Of a DNA stretch of 17,221 bases, positions 7,668 through 14,384 are shown one piece after another. A model generated the notes under the pieces. That model saw only the letters and a list, made by a program, of their open reading frames with translations. It searched no databases and had not been told where the DNA came from. Made by a program: the position numbers and the translations under genes. The stretch is from Methanoculleus sp. UBA374 (GTDB taxonomy: Archaea > Halobacteriota > Methanomicrobia > Methanomicrobiales > Methanoculleaceae). The DNA is taken from the NCBI GenBank assembly GCA_002508705.1, contig DAYL01000002.1, positions 50,293 to 67,513 of the forward strand. The letters run 5' to 3'. Within the stretch, counting starts at the first letter, position 1. Each line of letters begins with the position of its first letter.

Positions 7668-8163
7668 CAAGCTCCGGCCCATCGCACTATCCGCCGGGTG
7701 CACCTCCCGGTCCCTCACTCGCGTGACGATACCCGGGTAAAAGTCGGTTCCCCATTCTAACCTCTGTTACGGCCTAAGTGGCAGAAACCTTGTACAGAGA
7801 TGTTCCAGGTGAGGTGCAACAGAGGTTTGCAGACCCTTTTGGGACGACCTCGCTCTCAATTTAGGCTTTGTTGAAGCTCTATACAGGTCATTCCCTCCCC
7901 CCGGGGCCGGACCCGGCCTGTCCCCGTGATCGGCTCCTTTCCCCGGCATGCCTCCCTGCAACGGGCCGCAATGGCCAGCAGACCTAAAGGTGCTCGAGTT
8001 CCGTTCCTCCCCCCTTCCGGTGCTCAAACACCTTCCTATCGGAACGTCGCCAGTCTAAGACCTCCGGTCTTCTCCAGCGATGTCTCATAAGGGCATCGCC
8101 TCCCCATTGGGGGAACGACTGTCCGAAGGACGCGACGGTTTGCTCGGACCGGAACGTCTCACC

Positions 8164-8193
8164 CCACACACGGGGGGCAGGGGCAGTGTGTGG
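8164..8193. other. Hairpin with 8-base stem in gene-free DNA
   Basis: CCACACAC at 8164-8171 pairs with GTGTGTGG at 8186-8193 across a 14-base G-rich loop. The stem is perfect and is the strongest of several hairpins in this gene-free stretch. No T-run follows on either strand, so it is not an ordinary terminator. Confidence 0.4.
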
Positions 8194-8431
8194 CGATATG
8201 CGATTGGCCGAAGGGCAGGAGCATCGAAGGTACGACACCAATGGAAAGCCTTTTCACTATCCTTTTCCGGGATCTGGTTCCAGATGGTAGAAATGTTGGA
8301 GCAGTGCTCCGACCAGGGTGTACCAGGGGTCCGGGGATCTTTTGGGGACAACCTCCCGGCAACACGCCCCGAGAGATATTCATCCGGGACAGCCCTGTAT
8401 CAGAAAGGACGATCCCGGGAGATAAACCCGG

Positions 8432-9250
8432 TCAGGATCTCTTCGGCTTTGGCCGGATGATCTTCTCGACCTCACCCCTGTAGAGCCGGTAGAGGCTGTC
8501 GGCGAGGCTGCCGAGTTCGGGGAGGAGCCTGAAGAGGGCATAGGCGAGGACCACAAGGAATATGAGTGCTCCCAGTTCGGCCATGACATTATGCGCCCAG
8601 AAAAAACTCTCGTATCCGAACTCACCGTTACCTGCAACCATGGGGAGGTATGGGAACCATTGCTCGGAGTAAGCCGTGATCACGAAGACGTTTCGTGCGA
8701 TATTTAAGAGATAGATCGTCGGAAAGACCAGGAGAAACCCGGCGATCTTCTGCTTCAGTGTCGACCGCACGCCCCAGGCAACCCCGAGCATGATGGCGAT
8801 GCTCTGGATTCCGGTGCAGGCGAGAATGATCTCGGTCCGGAACCCGTTGCGCTCCATCATGTTCCAGGCCTCAAAAGTCACGGGATGCCCGAATGCCGCG
8901 AGTATCATGGATGTCTGTTCGGTGACTGCCGCGATCAGCCAGTCCCCGAGTGCCGGGATGTAGCCGAAAGGGGCGTAGATCAGGAACGCTACGGCGGCTA
9001 TGGTCGATAGTTGCATTACCCGGGGGTCTGCACGGAGCAGGTATTTTGCGGTGATATAGAGGAAAGGTACGGCGAGGACGGCTATCGTCGGATACATGAA
9101 GTTATTGATGGAGAAGTAGTAGGGGAGTTCGAGGAAGAGGTATCCGACGATGCTTGCCCATCCGCCGATGGCAAAGTACTTCCTGAACCGGCCGGGGATA
9201 AGGAAAATGAGAAAGCAGATGCAGGAGATCAGCACCAGGTAATCCTTCAT
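8432..9250 (-). CDS. artA: Archaeosortase A-like membrane transpeptidase
   Basis: Exosortase/archaeosortase-family integral membrane cysteine enzyme. In haloarchaea ArtA processes surface proteins with a C-terminal PGF-CTERM tripartite tail and couples removal of the tail to attachment of a prenyl lipid. Here the catalytic cysteine is Cys145 in ACTGIQS (145-150 region), the conserved arginine is Arg186 in LNIARNVFV (182-190), and a third conserved position is His220 in FFWAHNV (216-222). The 272-residue chain has about seven or eight hydrophobic segments and a basic C-terminus (KIIRPKPKRS), as expected. The ACTGIQ form of the motif favours the archaeosortase A branch, though other archaeosortase subfamilies are possible. 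No protein with a recognisable CTERM tail is encoded in this window. The ATG at 9250 follows a TTTAAT element by about 25 bases. Confidence 0.88.
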   Translation of the reverse strand: MKDYLVLISCICFLIFLIPGRFRKYFAIGGWASIVGYLFLELPYYFSINNFMYPTIAVLAVPFLYITAKYLLRADPRVMQLSTIAAVAFLIYAPFGYIPALGDWLIAAVTEQTSMILAAFGHPVTFEAWNMMERNGFRTEIILACTGIQSIAIMLGVAWGVRSTLKQKIAGFLLVFPTIYLLNIARNVFVITAYSEQWFPYLPMVAGNGEFGYESFFWAHNVMAELGALIFLVVLAYALFRLLPELGSLADSLYRLYRGEVEKIIRPKPKRS

Positions 9251-9371
9251 TCATCTATCCTTCGGCGTACCCGACATTAAATCATTCGTGCGCCAGATCC
9301 GGCCGGGCCTCTCCAGTCGTGCAGTCCCGGCCGACCAAGGGTTAATTTTGATCGGCACCCAATTTATTATA

Positions 9372-9686
9372 ATGATGTTTTGTCCTCGGTGCAAAGGCCT
9401 GATGATATCGTCCGGTGGTCAGTTGAAATGCAAAAAGTGCGGCTATATCAGAGAGATCGACGATCTCGATAATTTGAAAAAGACCGATAAACGCGTTGAA
9501 AAGGAGATCACCATCGTCGATGCAGAGGACGATGTCGCGACCCTTCCGACTGCGACCGTCAAGTGCCCTGAGTGCGGCTGCATGACGGCATACTGGTGGC
9601 TGCGCCAGCTGCGGGCGGCAGATGAGAGCGAAGTCAGGTTCTTCCGCTGCACTGCCTGCGGGAAGACCTGGCGCGAGTACGACTAA
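9372..9686 (+). CDS. tfs: Transcription factor S (TFS; TFIIS-like RNA cleavage factor)
   Basis: Stimulates cleavage of backtracked transcripts by archaeal RNA polymerase, rescuing stalled elongation. Two zinc ribbons are visible: N-terminal Cys4-x2-Cys7 with Cys20-x2-Cys23, and C-terminal Cys65-x2-Cys68 with Cys93-x2-Cys96. The acidic pair that enters the polymerase active site is intact at Asp84-Glu85 in RAADESEVRFFRC. At 104 residues it has the standard length. The open frame runs upstream to 9288, but the family begins at the zinc ribbon (MMFCPRC), so one of the tandem ATGs at 9372/9375 is the start. An AT-rich TTAATTTT at about 9341-9348 would give a nearly leaderless message. A strong terminator follows the stop. 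Confidence 0.95.
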   Translation: MMFCPRCKGLMISSGGQLKCKKCGYIREIDDLDNLKKTDKRVEKEITIVDAEDDVATLPTATVKCPECGCMTAYWWLRQLRAADESEVRFFRCTACGKTWREYD

Positions 9687-9706
9687 ACTCGAGCTGCACA
9701 TTTGCT

Positions 9707-9726
9707 GCCCCTCCGGGGCTTTTTTT
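9707..9726 (+). terminator. Hairpin plus T-run terminator after tfs
   Basis: GCCCC (9707-9711), a three-base loop and GGGGC (9715-9719) form a perfect stem followed by seven T residues (9720-9726). It lies 20 bases after the tfs stop on the same strand and is the clearest terminator in the window. Confidence 0.75.
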
Positions 9727-9881
9727 CTTCTCAGTCAACTGCCCTGCTCTCTCGGACGGGGATTCCTTGCAGAGTATCCGAAAATGCCGATACAGGCTAC
9801 ACCGCAGCACTCCCGGACGGGCGGGGGGTTCGCCGGACGCAAGCGTTGCTCTGAGAGTGCATACGTCCCGTTACACCACGC

Positions 9882-10040
9882 TCACGCCGCAACCCGGACT
9901 CGGACGACGATCAAACCCTTCTCCGGATGGCCGCTCTGCCCCTCCCGGCACAACGCCTCCACGCGCCCCTCGACCGTCTCCCCCTGGAATAGCCGGGACT
10001 CCTGGCCCGGAACCTTCCTTCTTCGGCTCTCCTGAATCAC
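9882..10040 (-). CDS. Probable small protein (52 aa) downstream of the HTH/IDDTD gene
   Basis: This short ORF is proposed from reading the minus strand between the tfs terminator and the end of the HTH/IDDTD gene. A GTG at 10040 is preceded by GAGGT at a seven-base spacing, one of the better ribosome-binding sites in the window, and no earlier start codon is in frame after the upstream gene's stop. The product begins MIQESRRRKVPGQ, includes LFQGETVEGRVEAL (residues 17-30) and ends in a strand-like LIVVRVRVAA. It is basic at the N-terminus, has one cysteine (Cys31) and no membrane segment. Its codons keep the GC-rich third-position pattern of the neighbours. It starts 35 bases after the preceding gene's stop and so is probably the last gene of that operon. 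I recognise no family, and a chance ORF remains possible. Confidence 0.5.
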   Translation of the reverse strand: MIQESRRRKVPGQESRLFQGETVEGRVEALCREGQSGHPEKGLIVVRVRVAA

Positions 10041-10075
10041 AACGGTAACCTCGTGCGTACCCGTCGTGACTCCCG

Positions 10076-11200
10076 CTAAACGTCCGGAGAGCCTGCAGAG
10101 ACATCCCGCCGGGGGTCGAGGAGGACTTCGTGCGGGAGCCCGACGAGCGCGACCGCCGCGAGCGCCCCGATGACGCCCCGGCCACCGTGGAGGTGGATAT
10201 TGAACTGCCGGGCGGTCGTCTCCGCTTCTTCCCGGGTGAGGACCTCCTCCCTCGCGCTCCGCCCGTAGGCCAGGAGACTCCCGGGCGTCCGAAACCCCTG
10301 CCGGAGAGCGATGCCCCATTCCGGGGACGCCGCTTCATCGGCGACGAATCGCACGGCCGCATCCTCGATCCGCGGCACCTGGTCGGGCTCCACCGCGAGT
10401 TCTATGCAGCTGCAGGAGTTCCCGGCGGTCGAGCCTTCGAGCCGGGGATTGAGCATCGCCACGTGGTGGCCTATCGGCATGACGCCGTCCAGTTTTGCAA
10501 GGTGCTGGAGGAGGGCAAGGGCGAGGGCGAACGTCGCTCCCTCGCTTGCAGTATCGGTGTCGTCAATCCCGACGGCGACGTAGGCGAGCGCCCGGGTGAC
10601 CACCTCGCCTTCGACCACCGGCCCCTCTCGGTGGACGGTGACGCCGCAGACGCCCTCGGCAAGGGACATCATATCGGTGAGCGAGTAGGCCGGGCCGCCG
10701 ATGCACCTGATCTCCTGGCGGATGCAGCCGTCGGCGTGAAAGACGCCGACGATCCCGACTGCAGGCGCGGGGTCGAGCCCGACGGCGACGTCCCGCCGCC
10801 CGAGGAACGCCCGCTCCCGGAGCAGGGTCCCGTCCCGGCGGACCGATTGCAGGGCGCCGCCGGCGCGGGTGTGGTGGAACTCACAGAAGGCGGCGCACCC
10901 CCCGCTCATACACTCGTGATAGATCTCGACCTCGGCGCCGTCGACGGTGGTGAAGATCCGCCGGCAGGCGCTCTCCGGCATCACGCTGCTCGCCGCGTAG
11001 CGGGCCGCATGCCGTCCCCGCTGCTCCTCCGTGAGGAGGACGCACCCCTCCTCGATGAGGCGGTTCACCCAGTCCTGGACGGTGCTCCGGGGGGTGGCGG
11101 TGGCTTTTGCAATCTCGGCCACCGTAAAGGAGCCTCGTTCAAGCGTCGCCTGACGCATCAGCCTCAGATACTGTTTTCTCCGTTCAAGAACCCTGGACAT
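10076..11200 (-). CDS. Winged-helix protein fused to an IDDTD (TiaS/marker-11-like) domain
   Basis: This 374-residue protein has two recognisable parts. Residues 1-70 form a winged helix-turn-helix: SFTVAEIAKATATPRSTVQDWVNRL contains the helix-turn-helix, followed by a wing with EEGCVLLTEEQRGRHAARY. Residues about 205-360 carry YVAVGIDDTDTASEGATFAL, the acidic motif found in archaeal tRNA-Ile2 agmatidine synthase (TiaS) and in methanogenesis marker protein 11, and end with GGRGVIGALAAVALVG, also reminiscent of those families. In between is a cysteine/histidine cluster (His95, Cys97, Cys102, Cys106, His109, His110) that might bind metal. The ATG at 11200 lies inside the 3' end of hom (17-base overlap), so it is co-translated with the homoserine dehydrogenase. 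Function unknown: a ligand-sensing regulator or a nucleotide-dependent enzyme are both possible. Full TiaS architecture is absent. Confidence 0.8.
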   Translation of the reverse strand: MSRVLERRKQYLRLMRQATLERGSFTVAEIAKATATPRSTVQDWVNRLIEEGCVLLTEEQRGRHAARYAASSVMPESACRRIFTTVDGAEVEIYHECMSGGCAAFCEFHHTRAGGALQSVRRDGTLLRERAFLGRRDVAVGLDPAPAVGIVGVFHADGCIRQEIRCIGGPAYSLTDMMSLAEGVCGVTVHREGPVVEGEVVTRALAYVAVGIDDTDTASEGATFALALALLQHLAKLDGVMPIGHHVAMLNPRLEGSTAGNSCSCIELAVEPDQVPRIEDAAVRFVADEAASPEWGIALRQGFRTPGSLLAYGRSAREEVLTREEAETTARQFNIHLHGGRGVIGALAAVALVGLPHEVLLDPRRDVSAGSPDV

Positions 11201-12173
11201 GCCGCTCCCGGATGTAGAGGAGGTCGCCGATCACGGCACTGGCGGTCTCCGTGGAACCCGCGCCCTTCCCGATAAACGTGAGTTCCCCGGCGAGGTCCGC
11301 TTCCACGGTGACGGCGTTGAGTGTTCCTTCGACAACGAGCGGGTGCGTTTTTGCGATGATCCTCGGTGAGACGCGAAGCACCCCGGCACCCGGGACGATC
11401 TCGCCGATCAGCCGGATGGTGCAGTCCTGATCCTCCGCAAGGTGCAGGGCCTCAGGCGTGAGGAGGGTGATCCCCGTCCTCTCCACGTCGTCGAGCGTGG
11501 TGTGCATGTCGAGGATGGTGTTTGCGAGGATGACGAGTTTGATCGCTGCATCGATCCCTTCGACGTCGTAAGTTGGGTCCGCCTCGGCGTACCCGAGTTC
11601 CCGGGCCTCGGCAAGGGCTTGCTCGTAGGTGAGGCCTTCTGCGGCCATTCTGGTGAGGATATAGTTGCAGGTGCCGTTGAAGACGCCGTAGAGCCGGGCG
11701 ATGGTGTTACCGGCAAGCCCTTCCTTTATCGCGTGGATGAGCGGGATCGCCCCGCAGACCGTCGCTTCGTACTTCAGGAAGACACCGTTTTCGTTCGCAA
11801 GCGCCCGGAGTTCGGGGTAGGCGAGGGCTATAGGGCCTTTGTTCGAGGTGACGACGTGTTTATGCCGCCGGAGGGCCGCACGGATATGGCTCAGCGCCGG
11901 TTCGGCGGTCTCCACGTTCGTCGGGGTCACCTCGACGAGGATATCGTAGTCCGCCTTCGTCACTACGTCCGTGGGGCTGACGCCGGGGTTGCCGCAGGGG
12001 CCGCCGCTCTCCTTTTGGGCGAGCACCGCGGCAAGGTCGATGCCGGCGGCATCGATGATGCCGCTTCTCGAGTCCGCAAGGCCGGTGACGGCGATGTCGA
12101 GGTCTTTTGCGAGGAGCGCCCGGGCGATCCCCCGGCCGACGGAGCCGAACCCGAGCAGGGCAATCCGCATCAT
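11184..12173 (-). CDS. hom: Homoserine dehydrogenase
   Basis: Reduces aspartate semialdehyde to homoserine with NAD(P)H, the branch point to threonine and methionine. The N-terminal Rossmann motif is MRIALLGFGSVGRGIA (residues 2-17). Catalytic-domain landmarks follow: TSNKGPIAL with the conserved lysine, YEATVCGAIPLI, GVFNGTCNYILT, and EADPTYDVEGIDAAIKLVILAN. The protein is 329 residues and lacks the C-terminal ACT domain that many bacterial homologues carry. Instead, an ACT-domain protein is encoded just upstream, with its stop overlapping this start (ATGATG at 12173-12168; either ATG may be used). The open frame extends far upstream to 12419, but that part is a shadow of the ACT gene. The 3' end overlaps the next gene by 17 bases. 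Confidence 0.94.
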   Translation of the reverse strand: MMRIALLGFGSVGRGIARALLAKDLDIAVTGLADSRSGIIDAAGIDLAAVLAQKESGGPCGNPGVSPTDVVTKADYDILVEVTPTNVETAEPALSHIRAALRRHKHVVTSNKGPIALAYPELRALANENGVFLKYEATVCGAIPLIHAIKEGLAGNTIARLYGVFNGTCNYILTRMAAEGLTYEQALAEARELGYAEADPTYDVEGIDAAIKLVILANTILDMHTTLDDVERTGITLLTPEALHLAEDQDCTIRLIGEIVPGAGVLRVSPRIIAKTHPLVVEGTLNAVTVEADLAGELTFIGKGAGSTETASAVIGDLLYIRERHVQGS

Positions 12174-12661
12174 ACGCCCTCCAGAGGCTCGATGATGAGG
12201 AGTTTCTTCTGTTCCGCGACGCCGCGCAAGATCCTGAGTGCTCTTTTCATCTCCGCCCGGGTGGTCGAACGGATGGTGATGCGGGCCGATGAGGGGGAAC
12301 TGATCGCCGGCATGACGAGGGAGAGTTCCGTCACCTCGGCAGAACCGGTCCGGTCGATCCGGTCGACCGTATCGGAGAGGTCCGTGTGCATCAGGTGTCC
12401 GATCATGATCAGGGTGCATTCGTAGAGGAGCCGCTCCTCGCCGATACGCACGACGCTGACGCCCTGCTCGCGGAACTGTTCAAGAAGGGCATCAAGACGC
12501 CCTTCGGGGAGTTCCAGTACGATCTGGACGTCCAGCACTTCCGTAGCCGCCGCCGAAGTCTCCCTCTGGTGGATAACCGCGATGATGTTCCCGCCGACGG
12601 TCGAGATCGGTTTGAGGGCCGCGACCAGCTGTCCGGGCCGGTCTTTCATCTCGAGCTTCAT
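12170..12661 (-). CDS. ACT-domain protein, predicted regulator of homoserine dehydrogenase
   Basis: Archaeal stand-alone ACT protein of the type predicted to act as an allosteric regulatory subunit of homoserine dehydrogenase (COG2061 in my memory). The N-terminal part, MKLEMKDRPGQLVAAL with TVGGNIIAVIHQRE and EVLDVQIVLEL, is a textbook ACT fold (about residues 1-55) with the PGQL ligand-binding turn. The second half (about 80-155) appears to be a more divergent related fold ending in LRGVAEQKKLLIIEPL. I choose the ATG at 12661 (163 aa), which has AGGT five bases upstream. An in-frame GTG at 12682 would add seven residues but has no ribosome-binding site. A TATA-like CTTATC at about 12711-12716 suits transcription start near 12685, so this is the first gene of the hom operon. 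Threonine is the likely effector, by inference. Confidence 0.87.
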   Translation of the reverse strand: MKLEMKDRPGQLVAALKPISTVGGNIIAVIHQRETSAAATEVLDVQIVLELPEGRLDALLEQFREQGVSVVRIGEERLLYECTLIMIGHLMHTDLSDTVDRIDRTGSAEVTELSLVMPAISSPSSARITIRSTTRAEMKRALRILRGVAEQKKLLIIEPLEGV

Positions 12662-12774
12662 GGATACCTGCAAAAAAACCACCTGCTGAAGAATTGACCT
12701 GCCGGAGAGATAAGCCTTTTACCTCAAACGGACGCTCCGATGGAGAAGGTCCTGAAAAGATGGGAGCGGTGCCG

Positions 12775-13491
12775 TTACCGCACCGACCCGGGCGCCCCGG
12801 CGACGGTCGTGAGGGCCCGGGCAAACTCCGGGAGGATCTCGGCGGGGATGCCCATGACGAGTTCGTCGTCCTCAATACCGGAGAACCGGCGGGACCCGTC
12901 GCACCCGAGGGAGTAGTTGATCCTCCCGGTGAGGTAGGGCTGCGCGGTCGCGTCCGCACAGACCGACTGGATCCCCGACATCGTGGACTCTATCCGTCCG
13001 CCGAGTTGATAAAGCGTGGCCTGCGCGAGTTTCAGCATATCCCGGGGTTTGGCGACGATGACGACGACGTGCGGGTCGAACGGCGTCTTCTCAAGCGGCG
13101 CATAGACCGTCGCGTAGGTCTCGAGCGTCGGGACGTGCGGCACCTGCCGGATGGTCCGCATGCAGGCGGCCCAGCTCTCGAATTTGCCGAGTTTGTAGTA
13201 AAATTCCCCGGTCCGAAGGCTTTGCGTCAGTTCCTTCAGCCCGAGGGACCAGCCGCCCCCCATGCAGACGTGCCGGTCGGCGGTCGCGTAGAAGATCTCG
13301 CCGTTCAGCCGGGCCCGGCTGATCATCTGGCAGTGGCGAACCGTCTCTTCGATTGGCTTAACCCCTTCGGGGATGCCTTCCGGGCTCTTTGCGAGTTTCA
13401 CCGCGACCGGGGACCCCCGGAGGTCGAGGGTTTTCTTCAGCGTCTCTGCAATCTCTGCATAGGAGATTTTCGTGCGCATCTGGTCTTCCAT
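12775..13491 (-). CDS. DUF169 family protein
   Basis: Member of the DUF169 family (COG2043), widespread in methanogens and other anaerobes and without an established function. Family-typical features are LRGSPVAVKLA (24-34), the HCQMISRAR segment with Cys54 (53-61), HVCMGGGWSLGL with Cys76 (74-85), and the C-terminal GCDGSR (196-201). Cysteines at 54, 76, 110, 178 and 197 could serve a cofactor or metal, but nothing proves this. I place the start at the ATG at 13491 (238 aa), with GGAGTGA eight bases upstream. The frame is open to an ATG at 13536, which looks less likely. A TTTATGAG element near 13540 is correctly spaced for its own promoter. It lies between nadK and the hom operon on the same strand, with gaps of 72 and 113 bases. 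Confidence 0.85.
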   Translation of the reverse strand: MEDQMRTKISYAEIAETLKKTLDLRGSPVAVKLAKSPEGIPEGVKPIEETVRHCQMISRARLNGEIFYATADRHVCMGGGWSLGLKELTQSLRTGEFYYKLGKFESWAACMRTIRQVPHVPTLETYATVYAPLEKTPFDPHVVVIVAKPRDMLKLAQATLYQLGGRIESTMSGIQSVCADATAQPYLTGRINYSLGCDGSRRFSGIEDDELVMGIPAEILPEFARALTTVAGAPGSVR

Positions 13492-13563
13492 AGTCGTGCT
13501 CACTCCTCTATGGAGATCATCCCCGCGGTCACTCATAAACTATTGTTTCGGGTATCATTGGGA

Positions 13564-14376
13564 TCAGAGGTTGCGCAGCTTGTTGTTCACCTTTTCAAGG
13601 AAGGGTTTGCCCGTATCGACAAAGAGAGCGGGCCGATCGGACTTTTTGACCGTGATCGTGACCTCACGCTCGAGTTCGAACGTGCTCTGCCCGTCGATGA
13701 CGAGGTGCGCCGGTTTTTCTGTCTCGAGGGTCACCTCGAGTTTTCTCCCGGTGCTGATGACATGGGGACGGGACGAGAGCATGTAGGGCGCGAGGGGGAT
13801 GAGGAGGAACGCCTCGATCTGGGGGTCGATGATCGGGCCGCCGGCACTCATTGCGTAGGCGGTCGACCCGGTCGGGGTCGAGACGATCAGACCGTCGGCC
13901 CTGACCCGCTCCGCGGGCGTCCCGTCGACGTAGACGGCGAACCGGAGCATCTTTGCCGGCCGGTCGGTGACGATGACCGCCTCGTTGAGGGCGTCCCCGA
14001 ACGGTTTTCCGTTGACGGAGAGGCTGACCCGCATCCGGGGTTCGACCCGGAACCCGTCCGGATGGGCGGCGAAGAAGGCGCGTGCTTCGTCGGGCTCCAG
14101 GTCCGCGAGGAACCCTACCTCGCCCCGGTTGATCCCGAGGACCGGGACCTGTTCCTTCATCTGGTGGACGGTGAGAAGAACCGATCCGTCGCCGCCGACG
14201 ACGACGACCAGGTCGCCGGCGATCTCCTCGAACGGGATGCCCTCCCGACCGAGATGCATCGCGGTCCCTTCTTCGAGGGCGATGTCATAGCCCTGTTCCG
14301 CAAGGTCCCGGGCAAGGTCCGCAGTGTATTGGAGTGCAGTCGCGTCGTCGATACGCGATACCAGCACGATCTTCAT
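13564..14376 (-). CDS. nadK: NAD kinase
   Basis: Phosphorylates NAD to NADP, setting the NADP pool used in biosynthesis. Diagnostic motifs are intact: VVVVGGDGSVLLT with GGDGS at 61-65, the NE motif at Asn131-Glu132 (LNEAVIV), and STPTGSTAYAMSAGGPI (166-182). The 270-residue length is standard for a single-domain enzyme. The true start is the ATG at 14376 (MKIVLVSR). The open frame extends further upstream, but that portion is out-of-frame sequence of the neighbouring phosphatase gene. The GAGGT that precedes it overlaps the stop codon of that gene (eight-base gap), so the pair is likely translationally coupled. The same two activities occur in one fused polypeptide in Methanocaldococcus jannaschii (MJ0917). 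Confidence 0.95.
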   Translation of the reverse strand: MKIVLVSRIDDATALQYTADLARDLAEQGYDIALEEGTAMHLGREGIPFEEIAGDLVVVVGGDGSVLLTVHQMKEQVPVLGINRGEVGFLADLEPDEARAFFAAHPDGFRVEPRMRVSLSVNGKPFGDALNEAVIVTDRPAKMLRFAVYVDGTPAERVRADGLIVSTPTGSTAYAMSAGGPIIDPQIEAFLLIPLAPYMLSSRPHVISTGRKLEVTLETEKPAHLVIDGQSTFELEREVTITVKKSDRPALFVDTGKPFLEKVNNKLRNL

Positions 14377-14384
14377 ATGCGTTT

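Larger units (their letters stand above)
7588..8431. other. 844-base region without a convincing gene; several hairpins
   Basis: No open frame here looks like a real protein, although several overlapping frames of 60-126 codons exist on both strands. What can be seen: an inverted repeat AACCTCTGTT/AACAGAGGTT (7759-7768 and 7818-7827); a 28-codon + strand frame ending at 7864 that reads like a protein C-terminus; the sequence GGCTTTGTTGAAGC (about 7864-7877), reminiscent of insertion-sequence ends; hairpin AAGACC-TCC-GGTCTT (8057-8071); GTCC-GAA-GGAC near 8118-8128; and CCACACAC/GTGTGTGG (8164-8171 and 8186-8193, 14-base loop). CCGGG/CCCGG (8415-8419 and 8427-8431) abuts the archaeosortase stop. 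The region may be a decayed mobile element or hold an untranslated RNA. Nothing here is certain. Confidence 0.45.

Noticed and set aside
8080..8460. A 126-codon + strand frame in the gene-free stretch, and overlapping - strand frames at 7984-8351
   Set aside because: Several frames on both strands are equally open, none has a good ribosome-binding site or a recognisable domain, and the + frame runs into the archaeosortase 3' end. Treated as non-coding until homology shows otherwise.
9727..9881. Gap between the tfs terminator and the small ORF
   Set aside because: Checked for genes, RNA and repeats on both strands and nothing supportable was seen.
10130..11275. A 381-codon + strand frame
   Set aside because: It is antisense to the HTH/IDDTD gene, with repetitive Arg/Gly/Asp/Pro composition and no family features.
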